Assembly: GCF_014192015.1 (NCBI RefSeq) | Contig: NZ_JACHXJ010000011.1 | Location: 1-63,370, forward strand | DNA length: 63,370 nucleotides | Direction of reading: 5' to 3' | Origin: Paenibacillus rhizosphaerae | GTDB taxonomy: Bacteria; Bacillota; Bacilli; Paenibacillales; Paenibacillaceae | In this document: one piece after another, positions 34,101 to 42,548 of the stretch | Numbering within the stretch: position 1 is the stretch's first letter | Layout of the letters: each line of letters starts with the position of its first letter | The notes under the pieces: model-generated | Database searches by the model: none | What the model saw: the letters and a program-made list of their open reading frames with translations, nothing else | Told to the model about the DNA's origin: nothing | Position numbers and translations under genes: made by a program

Positions 34101-34723
34101 TTGATCGCACGGTTACGGCGCTGGCCTTGAGCCGTGCGCAGCTCTTCCTTCAGAAACTCGAGTTCTTTTTCGATATCGAGATCCTGCAGCAGCTTCTTGA
34201 TCGCTTCAGCACCCATGCCCGCTTGGAAACCATAGCCGTATTTTTCACGGTAGCTGCGGTATTCCTTCTCGGACAGAAGCTGTTTCTTCTCCAGAGGCGT
34301 ATCTCCAGGGTCGGTTACTACATAAGATGCAAAGTAAATGATCTCTTCCAGAGATCTTGGCGACATATCCAAAGCGAGACCCATACGGCTCGGAATGCCT
34401 TTAAAGTACCAGATATGGGATACAGGAGCTGCCAGCTCAATATGGCCCATCCGTTCGCGGCGCACCTTCGCGCGGGTAACTTCTACGCCGCAGCGATCGC
34501 AGACTACGCCTTTGTAACGGACACGCTTATATTTGCCGCAATGGCATTCCCAGTCTTTTTGCGGTCCAAAAATCCGTTCGCAGAACAGGCCTTCTTTCTC
34601 CGGTTTGAGCGTACGGTAATTGATGGTTTCCGGCTTTTTCACTTCTCCGCGGGACCATGAACGAATTTTTTCCGGGGATGCAAGCCCGATCTTCATGAAT
34701 TCGAAATTGTTAACGTCCAACAA
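31109..34723 (-). CDS. rpoC: RNA polymerase beta' subunit
   Basis: This 1204-residue subunit has the N-terminal zinc site (CHCG and CDRC), the catalytic metal motif [12 protein letters not shown], the second zinc site ([11 protein letters not shown]), and the bridge helix/trigger loop region with [20 protein letters not shown]. Length is normal for Bacillales. It lies 83 bases after rpoB. Confidence 0.98.
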   Translation of the reverse strand: [1204 protein letters not shown]

Positions 34724-34806
34724 GGAGCAACCCTCCTTAACCTAGTCCTAATGATTTGAACCGTGAATGAGGACGGACGGTATCACCGCCCGCCTTCATA
34801 CGGTCT

Positions 34807-37800
34807 TTATTCCACTCCGACTTCTTCGCCTTCCAGGTTGAGGCTCAGCTTATCGCCGGCTGCCTCGTCTTCATCATCGAGCTCTTTCATCTCGATCTCC
34901 TGCTCGTCACCGCTCAGGATCTTAACATCCATACCGAGGGATTGAAGCTCTTTGATCAGAACCTTGAACGATTCAGGAACACCCGGCTCCGGAACGTTCT
35001 CGCCTTTAACGATGGACTCGTAGGTTTTCACCCGGCCGACCACATCGTCGGATTTGACGGTCAGGATCTCTTGCAGTGTATATGCGGCGCCGTATGCTTC
35101 CAGCGCCCAAACTTCCATCTCACCGAAGCGCTGTCCGCCAAACTGGGCTTTACCACCCAGAGGCTGCTGCGTAACGAGCGAGTATGGTCCAGTTGAACGG
35201 GCATGGATTTTATCGTCAACCATGTGGGCCAGCTTGATCATGTGCATGACGCCAACGGTAACCTCACGTTCGAACATTTCGCCCGTGCGGCCATCGTACA
35301 GACGCGTCTTACCGTTGCGCTGCATACCGGCTTCTTCCATGGTGTCAAATACGTCATATTCGTTGGCACCGTCGAATACCGGCGTGGCCACGTGAATACC
35401 AAGGCGCATGGCCGCAAAGCCCAAGTGGACTTCCAGAACCTGCCCGATGTTCATCCGGGAAGGTACCCCCAGCGGGTTCAGTACGACCTGTACCGGCGTA
35501 CCATCCGGCAGGAACGGCATATCTTCTTCCGGCAGGATGCGGGCCACGACCCCTTTGTTACCGTGACGTCCGGCCATTTTGTCACCCTCAGAAATTTTAC
35601 GCTTCTGAGCGATGTACACCCGAACCAGTTGGTTTACGCCAGGAGGCAGCTCGTCGCCGTTCTCGCGGGTAAATACTTTAACGTCCACGATAATCCCGTC
35701 ACTACCATGCGGTACGCGCAGGGAGGTGTCACGCACTTCACGCGCCTTCTCACCGAAGATGGCGTGCAGCAGGCGTTCTTCCGCCGTCAGCTCCGTTACG
35801 CCTTTCGGTGTAACTTTACCAACGAGAATGTCGCCGGCGCTGATTTCGGCACCGATCCGGATAATGCCGCGCTCGTCGAGGTTCTTGAGAGCTTCCTCGC
35901 CGACGTTCGGAATATCGCGGGTAATTTCTTCCGGTCCGAGCTTCGTATCGCGCGCTTCGGATTCATATTCCTCGATGTGAATCGAAGTGTACACGTCTTC
36001 CTTCACCAGCTTCTCGCTGAGGAGGATGGCATCCTCGTAGTTATAACCTTCCCAGGTCATGAATGCTACGACGACGTTACGTCCGAGAGCCAACTCGCCC
36101 ATTTCCGTCGAAGGTCCGTCCGCGAGGATGTCACCTTTCTTGATGATGTCGCCTCTCTTCACAATCGGACGCTGGTTGATGCATGTGCCTTGGTTCGAAC
36201 GCATAAATTTGTGTAATTTATGTTTAACGATGTCGCCTTTGACTTCTTTGCCGTCTACGGTCTCGATGCGGCGCACCCAGATTTCGTTGGCGGATGAACG
36301 TTCAACTACACCGTCATATTTGGAAACGATACATACCCCGGAATCCTTCGCAGACTTGTGTTCCATTCCTGTACCAACCAGCGGGGCTTTAGGCACGAGA
36401 AGCGGCACAGCCTGACGCTGCATGTTCGATCCCATCAGGGCGCGGTTGGAGTCGTCATTCTCAAGGAACGGAATCAGCGCTGTCGCCACCGACACGACCT
36501 GTTTAGGCGATACGTCCATGTAGTCCACGCGCTCGCTCGGCATCGGCAAGATGTTGTCGGACTGCTTGTTGTACCGGACGATAACCATATCCTCAGCAAA
36601 CGTGCCGTCTTCATTCAGCACTGCGTTCGCCTGTGCAACCACATAGTTGTCTTCCTCATCGGCCGTCAGGTAATCGATCTGGTCGGTCACGACACCCGTC
36701 TTCGGATCGACCCAACGGTACGGAGCTTCGATAAAACCGTATTCGTTGATCCGTGCGAACGTAGACAAGGAGTTGATCAAACCGATGTTCGGACCTTCCG
36801 GTGTCTCGATTGGACACATCCGGCCATAGTGACTGTGATGGACGTCACGAACTTCAAAGCCCGCGCGCTCACGCGTCAAACCGCCGGGTCCGAGTGCAGA
36901 CAGACGGCGTTTGTGCGTCAGTTCGGCAAGCGGGTTGGTCTGGTCCATAAACTGGGACAGCTGGGAGCTTCCGAAGAACTCCTTGATCGACGCGATAACC
37001 GGACGAATGTTGATCAGGGCTTGCGGCGTGATGACATTCGCATCCTGAATGGACATTCTTTCGCGTACGACGCGTTCCATACGGGACAGACCGATACGGA
37101 ACTGGTTCTGCAGCAGTTCACCGACCGAACGCAGACGACGGTTACCGAGGTGGTCGATATCATCCGTGTCGCCGATGCCATGCAGCAGGTTAATAAAGTA
37201 GCTGATCGAGGAAATAATATCAGCAGGCGTAATATGTTTAACCGATTTATCAATATTACCGTTCGCAATCACTTTGACGACCTTGCCGTCTTCGATCGGG
37301 GAGAATACGTCGATGCTCTGCATCGGAATGTCGTCGGCATCGAGCACACCATTGGCAACATGGTACGTCTTGTGTCCGACATTCTTCTCCAGATGCGGTA
37401 GGATTTCGTCAAGGAGACGGCGGTCTACCATTTGTCCGGCTTCCGCAATGATCTCACCGGTATCGGTGTCGATCAGCGATTCAGCAAGACGCTGGTTGAA
37501 CAGACGGTTCTTGATATGCAGCTTTTTATTGATTTTATAACGGCCGACATTGGCCAGATCATAACGCTTTGGATCAAAGAAGCGCGCTACCAGCAAGCTC
37601 TTCGCATTGTCGAGGGTAGGCGGCTCGCCCGGGCGGAGGCGTTCATAAATTTCGATGAGCGCTTTTTCCGTGGAATCGGTGTTGTCTTTGTCCAGCGTGT
37701 TGCGGATGTATTCGTCGTTGCCGAGCAGGTCCAAAATTTCGGCGTCGCTGCCAAAACCAAGCGCCCGGAGCAAAACGGTAACCGGGATTTTACGGGTACG

Positions 37801-38352
37801 GTCGATCCGGACATACATGATGTCCTTCGCATCCGTCTCCAGTTCAAGCCAGGCACCACGGTTTGGAATCACCGTCGCAGTATAGGTTTTCTTACCGTTT
37901 TTATCGACTTTCGTGCTGAAATAGACGCTAGGAGAGCGTACCAACTGGCTGACAATGACCCGTTCTGCACCGTTGATAATAAATGTACCGGTCTCCGTCA
38001 TCAGAGGGAAATCTCCCATGAATACTTCCTGTTCTTTGACTTCTCCGGTTTCTTTGTTGATGAGCCGTACTTTCACCCGAAGCGGCGCCGCATACGTCAC
38101 GTCACGCTCTTTCGCGTCATCGACGGTGTATTTGGGTTCGCCCAGGCTGTAGTCGATGAACTCCAGCACCAAATTGCCCGTAAAATCCTGAATTGGCGAG
38201 ATATCCTGGAACATTTCGCGCAATCCTTCCTCCAAAAACCATTCGTATGATTTCTGTTGGATTTCGATCAGGTTCGGAATCTCAAGTACTTCATTAATTC
38301 GTGCATAACTTCGCCGAGTGCGTCGACCATACTGAACAAGATGTCCTGCCAA
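34807..38352 (-). CDS. rpoB: RNA polymerase beta subunit
   Basis: This 1181-residue subunit is complete. The rifampicin-binding cluster (SQLSQFMDQTNPLAELTHKR and the following RLSALGPGG) carries the wild-type residues. The C-terminal clamp region includes KAQFGGQRFGEMEVWALEA. The start is placed at the TTG at 38352 because GAGGGGTGA lies 7 bases before it and the protein then begins AGHLVQYGRRTRRSY, as I recall in Paenibacillus. An ATG at 38370 would contain the ribosome binding site. It has its own promoter and a ~300-base leader. Confidence 0.98.
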   Translation of the reverse strand: MAGHLVQYGRRTRRSYARINEVLEIPNLIEIQQKSYEWFLEEGLREMFQDISPIQDFTGNLVLEFIDYSLGEPKYTVDDAKERDVTYAAPLRVKVRLINKETGEVKEQEVFMGDFPLMTETGTFIINGAERVIVSQLVRSPSVYFSTKVDKNGKKTYTATVIPNRGAWLELETDAKDIMYVRIDRTRKIPVTVLLRALGFGSDAEILDLLGNDEYIRNTLDKDNTDSTEKALIEIYERLRPGEPPTLDNAKSLLVARFFDPKRYDLANVGRYKINKKLHIKNRLFNQRLAESLIDTDTGEIIAEAGQMVDRRLLDEILPHLEKNVGHKTYHVANGVLDADDIPMQSIDVFSPIEDGKVVKVIANGNIDKSVKHITPADIISSISYFINLLHGIGDTDDIDHLGNRRLRSVGELLQNQFRIGLSRMERVVRERMSIQDANVITPQALINIRPVIASIKEFFGSSQLSQFMDQTNPLAELTHKRRLSALGPGGLTRERAGFEVRDVHHSHYGRMCPIETPEGPNIGLINSLSTFARINEYGFIEAPYRWVDPKTGVVTDQIDYLTADEEDNYVVAQANAVLNEDGTFAEDMVIVRYNKQSDNILPMPSERVDYMDVSPKQVVSVATALIPFLENDDSNRALMGSNMQRQAVPLLVPKAPLVGTGMEHKSAKDSGVCIVSKYDGVVERSSANEIWVRRIETVDGKEVKGDIVKHKLHKFMRSNQGTCINQRPIVKRGDIIKKGDILADGPSTEMGELALGRNVVVAFMTWEGYNYEDAILLSEKLVKEDVYTSIHIEEYESEARDTKLGPEEITRDIPNVGEEALKNLDERGIIRIGAEISAGDILVGKVTPKGVTELTAEERLLHAIFGEKAREVRDTSLRVPHGSDGIIVDVKVFTRENGDELPPGVNQLVRVYIAQKRKISEGDKMAGRHGNKGVVARILPEEDMPFLPDGTPVQVVLNPLGVPSRMNIGQVLEVHLGFAAMRLGIHVATPVFDGANEYDVFDTMEEAGMQRNGKTRLYDGRTGEMFEREVTVGVMHMIKLAHMVDDKIHARSTGPYSLVTQQPLGGKAQFGGQRFGEMEVWALEAYGAAYTLQEILTVKSDDVVGRVKTYESIVKGENVPEPGVPESFKVLIKELQSLGMDVKILSGDEQEIEMKELDDEDEAAGDKLSLNLEGEEVGVE

Positions 38353-38665
38353 CTTTAACTCACCCCTCATGTCTACTCACTTTAAAAATTGATTGCGAAC
38401 CTCTGTTTGGAACCTTATAATGGATTCATGCAGAGGATTCATCCACAAATAAAGAAAAGCCCTTACCCGAATGCTTTCGAACAAAGAGCAACTTATCCAT
38501 GGTCTTGCCTTCTAAACATAGAAGTGACTTCATATCCAGTAGATTTGCCCAAAATGTACATATTATACGTGGACATGCCCTATTTTATGCATATCTCCGC
38601 ATAAAAACTATTGACATTTCAGCCAACTAAAGACAAGAAGCCTATCCTAATACTGACATTTTATA

Positions 38666-38694
38666 ATAATATCACACATGATTTTTCAAGTCAA
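38666..38694 (-). promoter_or_regulatory. promoter of rpoB-rpoC
   Basis: The minus strand has TTGACT (38689-38694), a 17-base spacer and TATTAT (38666-38671), with A-rich flanks. Transcription would start near 38658, giving an unusually long leader of ~305 bases to the rpoB TTG. Apart from this promoter and leader I see nothing in the 357-base gap. Confidence 0.75.
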
Positions 38695-38709
38695 TAGTCC
38701 TATTGCAAA

Positions 38710-39315
38710 TTATTGAAAAGATTTTGTAGCCTTAAAAATCCGGTACCCTTTATCCTTGGTGACTTCCTCCACCTGTGCAAACAAGCTCTCCAGCTTCGCC
38801 TTTGCCGATGGTGCCCCCTGCTTCTTCTGAATCACAATCCATAAGGCTCCTCCTTCACGAAGATGCTCATACGCCTGCTCGAAAATCCGATGCACTGTTT
38901 CCTTGCCGGCACGAATCGGCGGATTGCTCAGGATGACATCGAAAGCCTTCCCTTCTACCTGCTGCAGCAGATCACTCTCCAGAATCGTCACGTTCGTAAT
39001 TCCGTTCAGCCTGGCATTTTCCTTGGCGAGTTCCACCGCACGGCTGTTCACATCCAGCATCGTCACATGCCCATCCCCGGCCAGTCTTGCCGCCACCAGT
39101 CCGATGGGACCGTACCCGCAGCCCACATCCAGAACTTCGGACCCCTGCGGAATATCCATCGCTTCGATCAGTACCTTGCTGCCAAAATCAATTCCCTTCT
39201 TGGAAAACACCCCGGCATCGCTCGTGAACTTGTAGACTGCACCCCGCAGTCGCTCTTCCAGACTCCGCCGGTCATGTCCGGCTTCAGGCTGGTTGGAATA
39301 GTAATGCTGTGACAT
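38710..39315 (-). CDS. ybxB: class I SAM-dependent methyltransferase (RsmC-like, YbxB)
   Basis: This 201-residue protein has the SAM-binding motif VLDVGCGYGPIGL and the NPP-type catalytic motif ILSNPPIRAG of the RsmC/RlmG (N2-guanine rRNA) methyltransferase group. The half-length form without the N-terminal duplicate is usual in Firmicutes, where it lies between rplL and rpoB. The substrate is not known; rRNA is a family-based inference. The ATG at 39315 follows CGGAGGGA. Confidence 0.9.
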   Translation of the reverse strand: MSQHYYSNQPEAGHDRRSLEERLRGAVYKFTSDAGVFSKKGIDFGSKVLIEAMDIPQGSEVLDVGCGYGPIGLVAARLAGDGHVTMLDVNSRAVELAKENARLNGITNVTILESDLLQQVEGKAFDVILSNPPIRAGKETVHRIFEQAYEHLREGGALWIVIQKKQGAPSAKAKLESLFAQVEEVTKDKGYRIFKATKSFQ

Positions 39316-39393
39316 GCTTTCCCTCCGAATCCTTGGTTTCATTACACAGGATCCCCTGGTTCTAGACGTTTAGTCACAAGGGATGCGGTTTTA

Positions 39394-39427
39394 CAAAAAC
39401 AAACCCCTTGAATGATCAAGGGGTTTG
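39394..39427 (-). terminator. terminator after rplL
   Basis: AAACCCCTTG (39401-39410) and CAAGGGGTTT (39417-39426) pair perfectly. On the minus strand GTTTTTGT follows. It ends most rplJL transcripts before ybxB and rpoB. Confidence 0.88.
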
Positions 39428-39451
39428 CTATGTGCTTCAAGTGAGAAGGAA

Positions 39452-39817
39452 TTACTTCACTTCTACAGTAGCGCCTGCTTCTTCCAATTTAGCTTTAACG
39501 GATTCAGCTTCTTCTTTAGCCACTTTTTCTTTCAGTGGTTTTGGAGCGTTGTCAACGAGTTCTTTAGCTTCTTTCAAGCCAAGACCCGTGATTTCGCGAA
39601 CGGCTTTGATAACGTTGATTTTGGAAGCACCAGCGCTAGCCAGGATTACGTCGAATTCAGTTTGCTCAGCAGCTTCAGCTGCGCCAGCGCCGCCGCCAAC
39701 TACAGCTACTGGAGCTGCAGCAGTTACGCCGAATTCTTCTTCGATTGCTTTAACCAGGTCGTTCAGTTCCAAAACAGTCATACCTTTGATTGATTCCAAG
39801 ATTTGCTCTTTACTCAT
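39452..39817 (-). CDS. rplL: 50S ribosomal protein L7/L12
   Basis: This 121-residue acidic stalk protein has an N-terminal dimerisation domain, an Ala/Gly-rich hinge (about 32-52) and a C-terminal factor-binding domain with GLKEAKELVDNAPKPLKE. It recruits and activates translational GTPases. It follows rplJ by 63 bases. Confidence 0.98.
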   Translation of the reverse strand: MSKEQILESIKGMTVLELNDLVKAIEEEFGVTAAAPVAVVGGGAGAAEAAEQTEFDVILASAGASKINVIKAVREITGLGLKEAKELVDNAPKPLKEKVAKEEAESVKAKLEEAGATVEVK

Positions 39818-39880
39818 GGTTGAACCTCCATTTTATAATAAAATTATTTTTGTTTACTTTAAGCAGTCAGAACGGGAAGC

Positions 39881-40384
39881 TTACGCTCCTTGTTCTTCTT
39901 TCTCAGCCACAGCCTTAACTGCAAGCGCGAAGTTGCGAACTGGAGCTTGAAGCACGCTGAGGAGCATGGAAAGGAGACCTTCGCGGGATGGCAGTTCTGC
40001 CAGCGCCTTGATTTGGTCAACGCTGACTACACGGCCTTCAACCACGGCACCTTTCAGTTTCAAAGCTTCGTTCTTCTTAGCAAAATCGTTAAGGATTTTA
40101 GCTGGTGCTACGGCGTCTTCTGCACTGAATGCGATAGCTGTAGGACCGGTCAATACTTCGTCCAGTTCAGTCAGCTCAGCAGCGGCAGTCGCACGGCGCA
40201 GCAAAGTGTTTTTCAACACTTGGAATTCAACACCCGCTTCGCGAAGCTGCTTACGCAGTTCGGTAGCTTGGGCAACGTTCAATCCGCGGTAGTCGGCTAC
40301 TACTGTCGTTGCACTTCCGCGCAATTTCGCAGTTACCGCATCTACAGCTTCTTGTTTCGCTTGAATCACTTTTGCGTTTGCCAA
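39881..40384 (-). CDS. rplJ: 50S ribosomal protein L10
   Basis: This 167-residue L10 has VADYRGLNVAQATELRKQLR and GPTAIAFSAEDAVAPAKIL. It anchors the L7/L12 stalk and, in complex with it, represses its own leader. The upstream leader contains the expected L10-binding features and an attenuator. AGGAGGTG precedes the start. Confidence 0.98.
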   Translation of the reverse strand: MANAKVIQAKQEAVDAVTAKLRGSATTVVADYRGLNVAQATELRKQLREAGVEFQVLKNTLLRRATAAAELTELDEVLTGPTAIAFSAEDAVAPAKILNDFAKKNEALKLKGAVVEGRVVSVDQIKALAELPSREGLLSMLLSVLQAPVRNFALAVKAVAEKEEQGA

Positions 40385-40499
40385 TGTCTACACCTCCTGA
40401 AAGTTTCAATGACTGTCCGGCCGGACTTGCCGGCCGCCAGTTCGATCTACGTCGGAATCCGCTTCGAGTCTGAGTACTCTCGGCTTCTCCGATTTCATA

Positions 40500-40685
40500 G
40501 GCAAGTAAAAAGCCTCCGTAGATTTACGAAGGCCTGATGAATGATGATTGTCCGACAAGATGCAGGAAAATCATATATATTCTATCACAACACCTCGGTA
40601 GGAAATTAAGCCAATAGGCACCTACTGTCTACGGTAAGCATATTCAACTTTAGTGGTCGGTCACAAGGACCTAAACAACAACTTT
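40500..40685 (-). promoter_or_regulatory. L10 ribosomal protein leader with attenuator
   Basis: The rplJ transcript leader has GTAGACAGTAGG (minus strand, 40632 to 40621) and CCTACCGAGGTG (40602 to 40591), which pair and include the conserved L10-binding pattern I recall from Bacillales. Downstream, GCCTTCGTA and TACGGAGGC (40533 to 40512) form a 9-bp stem followed by TTTTTA, an intrinsic terminator. A separate GGCCGG/CCGGCC hairpin (40419-40435) lies near the rplJ ribosome binding site. L10(L12)4 binding would favour termination. Confidence 0.75.
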
Positions 40686-40688
40686 TAT

Positions 40689-40717
40689 ATAGTAACAGAT
40701 AACTCGGAACGAGTCAA
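40689..40717 (-). promoter_or_regulatory. promoter of rplJ-rplL
   Basis: The minus strand has TTGACT (40712-40717), a 17-base spacer and TACTAT (40689-40694), immediately after the rplA stop codon. It makes the L10 leader start near 40681. Confidence 0.75.
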
Positions 40718-40724
40718 CGATAAC

Positions 40725-41417
40725 TTATTTAAAGGTTGCTGTATTCACGCGTGCGCTTGGTCCCATCGTCGAGGATACGGCGATCCCTTTCAGATAAACA
40801 CCTTTTGCAGCAGCTGGTTTAGCACGGTTGAGTGCGTCGATGAGAGACTTGAGGTTCTCATTCAGTTTGGCCGCATCAAAGGATACTTTACCGATCGGTG
40901 CGTGAATTTGACCTGCTTTGTCCAGACGGTATTCGATTTTACCGGCTTTGATTTCTTGAACAGCCTTGGCAACATCGAACGTCACTGTTCCTGCTTTAGG
41001 GTTAGGCATGAGGCCTTTACCACCGAGCAGACGACCCAGTTTACCGACTTCGCTCATCATATCAGGTGTAGCGACGCAGACGTCGAATTCGAACCAGCCT
41101 TGTTGGATCTTGTTGATCATGTCCTGATCGCCAACAAAATCCGCGCCGGCCGCTTCCGCTTCCTTCGCTTTGTCACCTTTCGCAAATACCAATACGCGTT
41201 GTGTTTTACCCGTGCCATGAGGCAGGACAACAACACCACGAACGGCTTGGTCTTGTTTACGTGGGTCAACACCCAAACGAACTGCAACTTCAACGGTTTC
41301 GTCGAACTTGGCAGTCGCAGCCTTTTTCACAAGCTCTACAGCTTCTGCTGGCTCGTATACTGCTTCGCTGTCGATCAGCTTGGCAGCTTCAACATATTTC
41401 TTACCATGTTTAGCCAT
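40725..41417 (-). CDS. rplA: 50S ribosomal protein L1
   Basis: This 230-residue L1 has MAKHGKKYVEAAKLID, VVLPHGTGKTQRVLVFAKG and GLMPNPKAGTV. L1 forms the E-site stalk and in many bacteria represses the rplK-rplA message. An 83-base spacer to rplK holds a CCGGCC/GGCCGG hairpin. Confidence 0.98.
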   Translation of the reverse strand: MAKHGKKYVEAAKLIDSEAVYEPAEAVELVKKAATAKFDETVEVAVRLGVDPRKQDQAVRGVVVLPHGTGKTQRVLVFAKGDKAKEAEAAGADFVGDQDMINKIQQGWFEFDVCVATPDMMSEVGKLGRLLGGKGLMPNPKAGTVTFDVAKAVQEIKAGKIEYRLDKAGQIHAPIGKVSFDAAKLNENLKSLIDALNRAKPAAAKGVYLKGIAVSSTMGPSARVNTATFK

Positions 41418-41463
41418 GTTTGTTCCTCCTTTGTGGTTTTAGCGGATATTCCTCCCACATGTG

Positions 41464-41480
41464 CCGGCCTCATAGGCCGG
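41464..41480 (-). other. hairpin in the rplK-rplA spacer
   Basis: CCGGCC (41464-41469) and GGCCGG (41475-41480) form a stable 6-bp hairpin with a 5-base loop upstream of rplA. There is no T-run. It might be an RNA-processing or protein-binding site. Confidence 0.5.
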
Positions 41481-41500
41481 GTGTCGCAAGAAAAACCGGA

Positions 41501-41926
41501 TTAGTCTTCGATTGTGATACCCATGCTGCGTGCAGTACCTTCAACCATACGCATAGCTGCTTCAACAGAAGCGGCGTTCAGGTCAGGCATTTTTTGCTCA
41601 GCGATTTCACGGACAGTGCTGCGTTTAACGGTAGCGACTTTCTTCTTGTTAGGTTCGCCGGAACCTTTCTCGATTTTGGCAGCTACGCGAAGCAGAACTG
41701 CAGCCGGTGGAGTTTTGGTAATGAACGTAAAGGAACGATCCTCAAATACCGAAATTTCAACCGGAATGATCAAACCAGCTTGATCAGCGGTACGAGCGTT
41801 GAATTCTTTACAGAATGCCATGATGTTGACACCTGCTTGACCCAATGCTGGACCTACTGGCGGGGCCGGATTCGCTTTACCTGCAGGGATTTGCAGTTTA
41901 ACAACCTTGATTACCTTCTTTGCCAT
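41501..41926 (-). CDS. rplK: 50S ribosomal protein L11
   Basis: This 141-residue L11 begins MAKKVIKVVKLQIPAGKANP and has PPVGPALGQAGVNIM with the conserved prolines of the thiostrepton-binding domain. L11 forms the GTPase-associated centre and is needed for RelA activation. The ATG at 41926 follows AAGGAGGTG. Confidence 0.98.
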   Translation of the reverse strand: MAKKVIKVVKLQIPAGKANPAPPVGPALGQAGVNIMAFCKEFNARTADQAGLIIPVEISVFEDRSFTFITKTPPAAVLLRVAAKIEKGSGEPNKKKVATVKRSTVREIAEQKMPDLNAASVEAAMRMVEGTARSMGITIED

Positions 41927-41992
41927 GTAAGACACCTCCTTCAAAAGTGGTTAGCGGGCCTCGGGGCCCTCCCACAAGAAACCTGAAGAACT

Positions 41993-42526
41993 TTATATCT
42001 TCTCCACCTGAGTATAATCCAGCTCAAGCGGGGTTTCCCGTCCAAACATGTTGACGTGTACCTTCAGCTTGCTCTTGTCGACGAGAATTTCTTCTACCGA
42101 GCCAACAAAATTCGCAAAAGGACCAACTTTGATCCGTACGGATTCTTTAATATCGAATTCGATCTTCGGCTTCGGCTCTTCCATACCCATATGCTTCAGA
42201 ATCTGTTCCACTTCTTCCGGAAGCAAAGGCGTCGGCTTGGAACCCGAACCCGTTGAACCGACAAAACCCGTAACCCCTGGCGTATTGCGGACAACGTACC
42301 AGGAATCGTCAGTCTGGATCATTTCCACCAAGACATATCCGGGGTAAACCTTTCTCATGACGACTTTTTTCTTGCCGTCCTTGTTTACCACTTCTTCTTC
42401 CATCGGAACAAGAACGCGGAAAATCTTGTCCTCCATGCCCATGGACTCAACGCGCTTTTCCAAATTGGCTTTGACCTTATTCTCATACCCAGAGTAGGTA
42501 TGAACTACGTACCATCTTTTTTCCAT
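41993..42526 (-). CDS. nusG: transcription termination/antitermination factor NusG
   Basis: This 177-residue protein has an N-terminal NGN domain (KRWYVVHTYSGYENKVKANL, YPGYVLVEM) that binds RNA polymerase and a C-terminal KOW domain (about 120-177). It couples transcription with pausing, Rho or ribosomes. It lies in the conserved secE-nusG-rplK order. Confidence 0.97.
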   Translation of the reverse strand: MEKRWYVVHTYSGYENKVKANLEKRVESMGMEDKIFRVLVPMEEEVVNKDGKKKVVMRKVYPGYVLVEMIQTDDSWYVVRNTPGVTGFVGSTGSGSKPTPLLPEEVEQILKHMGMEEPKPKIEFDIKESVRIKVGPFANFVGSVEEILVDKSKLKVHVNMFGRETPLELDYTQVEKI

Positions 42527-42548
42527 ATCAAGCCACCCGGGACCCTTC

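Noticed and set aside
38610..38660. TTGACA on the plus strand in the rpoB leader region
   Set aside because: No suitable -10 lies at the right distance and no plus-strand gene follows.
40653..41504. A plus-strand open frame opposite rplA and its spacers
   Set aside because: It crosses rplA and the rplK spacer in antisense, and its product has no family features.
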